A stretch of 64,000 nucleotides of DNA from assembly GCA_016195265.1 (NCBI GenBank), contig JACPZW010000086.1, positions 34,100 to 98,099 of the forward strand, in the 5' to 3' direction. Position 1 is the first letter of the stretch. Each line of letters opens with the position of its first letter. The notes beneath the pieces were generated by a model. That model did not search any database. It worked only from the letters and a program-made list of their open reading frames with translations, and had not been told where the DNA came from. Both the position numbers and the translations under genes were made by a program. Origin of the DNA: Acidobacteriota bacterium. GTDB lineage: Bacteria > Acidobacteriota > Vicinamibacteria > Vicinamibacterales > CAVVIG01. Positions 60,426 through 64,000 of this stretch are shown piece by piece.

Positions 60426-61079
60426 TTATGCGAGCGCCGACCGTAAGCGCAGCGCGAGCGGGATAATCAGCAGCACGACGACGAGGAGGATCGACGCGAG
60501 CGTGCCGTTGAATGGCGACGCACGGAATTGTCCGGAGAGATCGATCGTGCCGGACCAGGCGTCGCCGGCGATTTCTTCGACGACGATGCGGCCGTCCGCG
60601 CGGCGGATGGTCAGCGGGTACGGATCGATCACGAGGCCGTAGTACCAGCGCAGCGTGCGCGCGTCGATCGGCATGCGGCCGCGCATGCGGTAGACGCCGA
60701 GGTTGGGGAGGTCACCCGGCAGGGCCGGCGGCGGCGCGATGTACTCGACGGACGCGGGGCGGATCTCGCGTCCATCCACCCATAGCACGACGCGGTCGAT
60801 GAACACGGGACCGAGGTCCTGTAGGGCGGGTCCTTTCGGACCCGCCGGCGCGATCAGGTCCTGTAGGGTGGGTCCTTCTTGAGCGCCGAAGCCTTGGCGG
60901 AGTCGCTTTGGACCCGCCGGCGCGAATCGTTCAAGGCGCAGTGTGAGCCAGTCCGGATCGTTGGCGACGTCGAGGACGAAGGCGCCGTCCCGCGCGAAGG
61001 TCAGCGACACGCGCGTCCGCTCGAGGTCGTGTGCGGACGCCGGAACTTCGAGGACGATGAAGACCGCGACGAACGGCAA
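60426..61079 (-). CDS. membrane-anchored secreted protein of unknown function with repeat-coded insert
   Basis: 217 residues from TTG 61079. A signal segment (LPFVAVFIVLEVPASAH) precedes a beta domain: DLERTRVSLTFARDGAFVLD, VANDPDWLTLRLERF, then VFIDRVVLWVDGREIRPAS. The C-terminal membrane helix is TLASILLVVVLLIIPLALRL. The N-terminal AHDLERTRVSLTF pattern resembles the exported part of HupE/UreJ-type proteins, but the multi-helix half is absent. Residues about 52-86 (APAGPKRLRQGFGAQEGPTL onward) are encoded by GGGTCC palindromes and another repeat, inserted in frame. The start codon lies inside another word repeat, so it is uncertain. It is antisense to its neighbours. Confidence 0.65.
   Translation of the reverse strand: MPFVAVFIVLEVPASAHDLERTRVSLTFARDGAFVLDVANDPDWLTLRLERFAPAGPKRLRQGFGAQEGPTLQDLIAPAGPKGPALQDLGPVFIDRVVLWVDGREIRPASVEYIAPPPALPGDLPNLGVYRMRGRMPIDARTLRWYYGLVIDPYPLTIRRADGRIVVEEIAGDAWSGTIDLSGQFRASPFNGTLASILLVVVLLIIPLALRLRSALA
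60820..60923. repeat. GGGTCC palindromes with an embedded GCCTTGGCGGAG element inside a coding frame
   Basis: TAGGGCGGGTCC-TTTC-GGACCCGCC is followed by TAGGGTGGGTCC, a GAAGCCTTGGCGGAGTCG element in the middle of the second copy, and GGACCCGCC. The second palindrome is split by the element, so one repeat has inserted into another. Confidence 0.8.
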
Positions 61080-61154
61080 ACGCAGAAACCGCAGAACGCG
61101 CAGCGAGAAGAGATGTGGCTGTCCACTCCGCGGGTTCCGCGAGTTCTGCGTTGA
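61078..61154. repeat. AAACGCAGAAACCGCAGAAC / GTTCTGCGTT inverted word repeat
   Basis: CGCAGAAACCGCAGAACGCG on the left faces CGCGGGTTCCGCGAGTTCTGCG on the right, in the divergent gap upstream of the genes at 61079 (minus) and 61194 (plus). Confidence 0.65.
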
Positions 61155-61193
61155 TCGTCGTCTCACTGAGGTCTCGACGTTATGATACGCGCC

Positions 61194-61568
61194 ATGAAAG
61201 CGATCGTTTTCTTCCTTGGCCTGACGACGGTCGCGGCCGCGCAGATACCGCCGTCGCAGAAGATCGACATCGTCAGCGTGACGGGATGTTTGCGCGAGGC
61301 CACGCCGAACGCGTGGACGCTCGAAAACGCGACGGACCCCGTGCCGAGCAGCGCGAACGCGCCGCCGGCGAAAGAGATCCCCGCGACGCCGCCGGCCGGC
61401 AAGAATCAGTACCGGTTGATCGGCGTGTCCGAGTTCAACCTGGCGGCGCACCGGGGCCACACGGTCATCATCAAGGGCCTGTTTATCAAGGCGACGCCGG
61501 TCAGCCGCGTGAACATGACGTCGGTCACGATGGTCGCTGCCACGTGCGCGCCCGTGCCTGCGAAGTAG
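61194..61568 (+). CDS. small secreted protein of unknown function
   Basis: 124 residues from ATG 61194. The signal peptide (MKAIVFFLGLTTVAAAQ) is followed by a single beta domain of about 100 residues with IDIVSVTGCLREATPNAWTL, QYRLIGVSEFNLAAHRGHTV and VNMTSVTMVAATC. Two cysteines (TGC and ATC) near the ends may form a disulfide. The pattern (VTGCL... W-L-NA-DP... L-G...-L-H-GH-V-VKG) is common in short secreted acidobacterial proteins in my recollection, perhaps of an OB-fold type. No function is known. It lies just upstream of monooxygenase 4 on the same strand. Confidence 0.75.
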   Translation: MKAIVFFLGLTTVAAAQIPPSQKIDIVSVTGCLREATPNAWTLENATDPVPSSANAPPAKEIPATPPAGKNQYRLIGVSEFNLAAHRGHTVIIKGLFIKATPVSRVNMTSVTMVAATCAPVPAK

Positions 61569-61586
61569 CGAAATAGGCTAAACTGC

Positions 61587-61650
61587 GGCAGCCCTGAAGG
61601 GCTGCGCTACGCGATCTACTGGTAGCGCAGGCCTTCAGGCCTGCAGGAGG
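61587..61650. repeat. two CCTGAAGG-type palindromes carrying the ribosome site of monooxygenase 4
   Basis: GCAGCCCTGAAGGGCTGC and GCAGGCCTTCAGGCCTGC are joined by a GCGCTACGCG...GGTAGCGC linker. Same composite as at 25424-25484. Its right edge runs into AGGAGG (61645-61650), the ribosome binding site of the ATG at 61655. Confidence 0.85.
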
Positions 61651-61654
61651 GCTC

Positions 61655-63088
61655 ATGAAGCGCGTTGTTCCCATCCTCGTCGGGACCCTGGCCGTGGCGG
61701 CCGCTGTGATCCTCAGCGGCGTCAGCGCGAAAGCAGGCGCGGCGCCCGTCGTGCCCACCTTTACCAAAGACATCGCGCCGATCGTCTACAACAAGTGCAC
61801 GATGTGCCACCGCGCCGGCGAAGTCGCGCCGATGGCGTTCATGACGTACGAGGACGTGCGGCCGTGGGCGAAGGTCATCAAGACGAAGGTCATGGCGCGC
61901 GAGATGCCGCCGTGGGGCGCCGACCCCGAGCACTCGCTGAAGTTCCGCAACGACCGCAGCCTGAGCCGCGCCGAGATGGACACCATCGCCGCGTGGGTCG
62001 ACGGCGGCGCGCCGCGTGGCAACGCCGCGGACATGCCGCCGGCGCCGAAGTTCGCCGCGGGCTGGACCGCGGGCCGCGAGCCCGATGTGATTCTTGAGAT
62101 GCCCGTCGACTTCGCCATTCCTGCCGAAGGCGAGCTCGGCGTCCAGATGTTCTATTCGAAGGTGCCGTGGAGCGAGGATCGCTTCGCCGAGACGCTCGAG
62201 ATTCGTCCGGGCAATCGCTCCGTCGTCCACCACGCGGGCGTCTTCGTCGTCGACATTCCGGAAGGCGCGCACATCGACGAGCACGGCCGCCTCGTGAACG
62301 CGGAGGGCAAGGCGTCGAGTGATCGCGGCCAAGGCCTCGCGGGGCGCGCGGACGTGACGGCGCTGCCGGGTGCGAACAAGCTGCTCTCGTGGGTGCCGGG
62401 CCGCGGCGTCGATCAGCATCGCGCCGACATCGGCAAGCGCATTCCCGCGGGCAAGTACATCAACTGGCAGATGCACTACAACCCGAACGGCAGGCAGACG
62501 AGTGATCGCTCGCGCCTCGGGATCTGGTTCAACAGGCAGCAGGTGACGCACGAGCTGCTCATCCGTCAGGCGGGCGACGCGCTCGCGACGACCAAGGGCG
62601 GTCTGTCGCTCTATCGCGCGGAAGGCAAGGAAGTCGAGTACAGCGCGGACGAGGGCAGCACGCGGCGCCGGAGCAAGACGCCCGATATCCCGCCGTACGC
62701 CGAGGACTGGTCGCTGACGGGCATCACGCCGGTGACGGAGGACATCACGCTCTACGCGATGTCGCCGCACATGCACCTGCGCGGCAAGAGCCTGAAGTGG
62801 GTGATCGTCTATCCGGATGGCCGCGAGCAGACGATTCTCGACGTGCCGAAGTTCGACTTCAACTGGCAGATTGAGTATGAGCTCGAACAGCCGCTGAAGA
62901 TTCCGGCGGGCAGCAAGATCCTCGGCATCGGCAAGTACGACAACTCGCCGAAGAACAAGTGGAATCCGGCGCCCAATCTTCCGGTGTACTGGTCCGAGCA
63001 GAGCTGGGACGAGATGTACCAGCCGTTCACGCTGTACTCGGTGGACAGTCAAGTGCTGACCGACATGACGGTGACGAAACAACAATAG
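61655..63088 (+). CDS. secreted cytochrome c / PHM-like copper monooxygenase (monooxygenase 4)
   Basis: 477 residues, without TPRs. The signal peptide is MKRVVPILVGTLAVAAAVIL. The heme domain has CTMCH at 48-52 and MPPW at 84-87. The copper core has His192/His193 (VVHHAG), His274 (QMHYNPNG), His372/His374 (SPHMHLRGKSL) and Met454 (WDEMYQ), so both mononuclear copper sites look complete. Compared with monooxygenase 3 it has an insertion of about 40 residues (about 205-245). It lies in the same direction and 3 kb region as the PAL-like propeller and TonB receptor 3. The ribosome site lies at the edge of a palindromic repeat. Confidence 0.9.
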   Translation: MKRVVPILVGTLAVAAAVILSGVSAKAGAAPVVPTFTKDIAPIVYNKCTMCHRAGEVAPMAFMTYEDVRPWAKVIKTKVMAREMPPWGADPEHSLKFRNDRSLSRAEMDTIAAWVDGGAPRGNAADMPPAPKFAAGWTAGREPDVILEMPVDFAIPAEGELGVQMFYSKVPWSEDRFAETLEIRPGNRSVVHHAGVFVVDIPEGAHIDEHGRLVNAEGKASSDRGQGLAGRADVTALPGANKLLSWVPGRGVDQHRADIGKRIPAGKYINWQMHYNPNGRQTSDRSRLGIWFNRQQVTHELLIRQAGDALATTKGGLSLYRAEGKEVEYSADEGSTRRRSKTPDIPPYAEDWSLTGITPVTEDITLYAMSPHMHLRGKSLKWVIVYPDGREQTILDVPKFDFNWQIEYELEQPLKIPAGSKILGIGKYDNSPKNKWNPAPNLPVYWSEQSWDEMYQPFTLYSVDSQVLTDMTVTKQQ

Positions 63089-63092
63089 TCAT

Positions 63093-63184
63093 TGCGGATT
63101 GAGGAATGCGGATTGCGGATTCAAGACCGCACTCCGCGTTCCTCCGGCTAATCCGCACTCCACAATCCGCCCTCCGCAATTTCT
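63093..63184. repeat. inverted repeat of GCGGATT and AATCCGC words
   Basis: ATTGCGGATTGAGGAATGCG and GGATTGCGGATTC on the left face GAGTGCGGATT-type complements (CCGCACTCC, CTAATCCGCACTCC, CCGCAATTT) on the right. It fills the gap after monooxygenase 4. Confidence 0.7.
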
Positions 63185-63270
63185 CGTGCCGGTCGTCATC
63201 GCCGCATCGCGCGCCGGGAAGTCGGCCTCCGCGAGGTTCGAGACCATGTAAAATGGCTGTGGAGCGTTGC

Positions 63271-63531
63271 ATGGGAGCCATTCAAATCGAGCTGGATCAA
63301 GACTTGGTCGGCATCCTTGAAGAATTGCACCGGCCTGCCAAGCAAGCAGCCCGCGAGCTGATCGTGCTCGAACTCTATCGTGAGGGCGAACTGTCCAGCG
63401 GGAAGGCGGCCCAGTTACTTGGTCTAGAGCGCGAGGATTTCATTCGGCAGGCATCTGCGAAGGGCATTCCGTATTTCCAACTCCAGGGCGAGGAGCTACG
63501 GCGGGAGCTGGACGTAAGCAAGAAGTTCTGA
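63271..63531 (+). CDS. UPF0175-family antitoxin-like protein
   Basis: 86 residues from ATG 63271, which has GGAG 6 bases upstream; an in-frame ATG at 63253 would add six residues. The UPF0175 pattern is clear: LHRPAKQAARELIVLELYRE, LSSGKAAQLLGLEREDFIRQ and AKGIPYF, a small helical DNA-binding fold often paired with a PIN-like DUF3368 partner. It would repress its own operon and neutralise the toxin. A TAAAAT (63249-63254) upstream is a candidate -10. The stop codon abuts the start of the next gene without a gap. Confidence 0.88.
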   Translation: MGAIQIELDQDLVGILEELHRPAKQAARELIVLELYREGELSSGKAAQLLGLEREDFIRQASAKGIPYFQLQGEELRRELDVSKKF

Positions 63532-63999
63532 GTGTCGGCCGTCTCCAATTCCAGTCCGCTGATTGCCCTTGTCGCAATTGAGCGTCTGGACCTTCTTCCA
63601 GCTCTCTTCACATCCATTCTGATTCCGCCTGCCGTCGCGCACGAGATCCGACGCTCGGTTCCGGTTGCGCCCGCCTGGTTGCAGGTGCGACCGCTCGAAG
63701 CCATGCTCCCGCCGATTGTCTTGCGCCGATCTCTGGCCGATGGCGAGCGGCACGCGATTGCTCTGGCCCTGGAAACCCGTGTCGATGCGCTCGTCCTCGA
63801 TGATCTTCCGGCCAGGAGGATTGCTCACGAGGCAGGTTTGACTGTGATCGGCACGCTAGGTGTGCTGCTTGGCGCCAAGAGGATCGGACTGATCGGCAAG
63901 GTCCGCCCCGAACTCGCTAATCTCGTGAGGACATCGTTTTTCCTCAGCCCTCAGCTTTATGACGAACTCCTGCTGGCCGCGGGCGAAGCGGGCGGCTAG
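63532..63999 (+). CDS. DUF3368 PIN-like protein, probable toxin of the UPF0175 pair
   Basis: 155 residues from GTG 63532, immediately after the UPF0175 stop. The DUF3368 PIN-like fold shows NSSPLIALVAIERLDLLPAL (first acidic strand replaced by NSSPL), VAHEIRRS, LADGERHAIALALE (conserved Glu), ALVLDDLPARRIAHEAGL (acidic pair) and the family block VIGTLGVLLGAKRIGLI. These are the metal-binding positions of PIN nucleases. It probably cleaves RNA when the antitoxin is lost; the activity of this family is poorly established. The TAG stop is at 63997-63999, at the window end. Confidence 0.88.
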   Translation: MSAVSNSSPLIALVAIERLDLLPALFTSILIPPAVAHEIRRSVPVAPAWLQVRPLEAMLPPIVLRRSLADGERHAIALALETRVDALVLDDLPARRIAHEAGLTVIGTLGVLLGAKRIGLIGKVRPELANLVRTSFFLSPQLYDELLLAAGEAGG

Positions 64000-64000
64000 T

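Overview
The window is GC-rich, densely coded DNA with no rRNA, tRNA or phage genes. The gene content points to Acidobacteriota, most likely a Vicinamibacteria-type soil or sediment organism. The indicators are three Oar-like TonB-dependent receptors with an N-terminal carboxypeptidase-regulatory domain and no SusD partner, secreted cytochrome c/copper-monooxygenase fusions with TPRs, a PQQ propeller enzyme, and many word-like repeats. The taxon is an inference from gene style, because no marker RNA is present. No gene-free stretch exceeds about 230 bases; most gaps are filled by repeats.

Layout. 1-6.9 kb: housekeeping and envelope genes (VWA membrane protein, rdgB, ogt, rph, GerMN protein, cell-wall amidase, a fungal-type cytosine deaminase, PEGA protein). 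6.9-16.1 kb: an acyl-CoA catabolic block (MaoC, fused hydratase/3-hydroxyacyl-CoA dehydrogenase, thioesterase, acyl-CoA ligase, SDR, acyl-CoA dehydrogenase, MFS carrier). 16.2-18.4 kb: a small accessory patch (SGNH hydrolase, nonsense-mutated EthD gene, DUF1272, nucleotidyltransferase with an overlapping small partner). 18.4-27.9 kb: alcohol dehydrogenase, a decayed carboxylesterase, tannase-like esterase, hydrolase, quinone oxidoreductase, SDR, class III CoA-transferase and thiolase, which again fits degradation of acids or esters.

28-41.7 kb and 55-63 kb form the most interesting part. Four secreted proteins each carry a c-type heme motif fused to a peptidylglycine-hydroxylating (PHM/DBM-like) copper core with all expected metal ligands. 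A separate NHL beta-propeller keeps the zinc and catalytic residues of the partner lyase (PAL). They are interleaved with three TonB receptors, two of which share a promoter and an 18-base upstream element. I propose a heme-wired, split PHM/PAL-like oxidation pathway tied to TonB uptake. 41.7-47.8 kb is a glycan or glycolipid operon (membrane protein, asparagine-synthase-type amidotransferase, GT2, acetyltransferase, methyltransferase). 48-55 kb holds two carriers, a PQQ enzyme and secreted or membrane proteins. The window ends with a UPF0175/DUF3368 toxin-antitoxin pair.

The second notable theme is a crowd of short palindromic or word-like repeats (at least eight families) between genes and also inside coding frames. 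There they add 13-40 residue inserts, provide stop codons, or form signal-peptide starts without breaking the frame.
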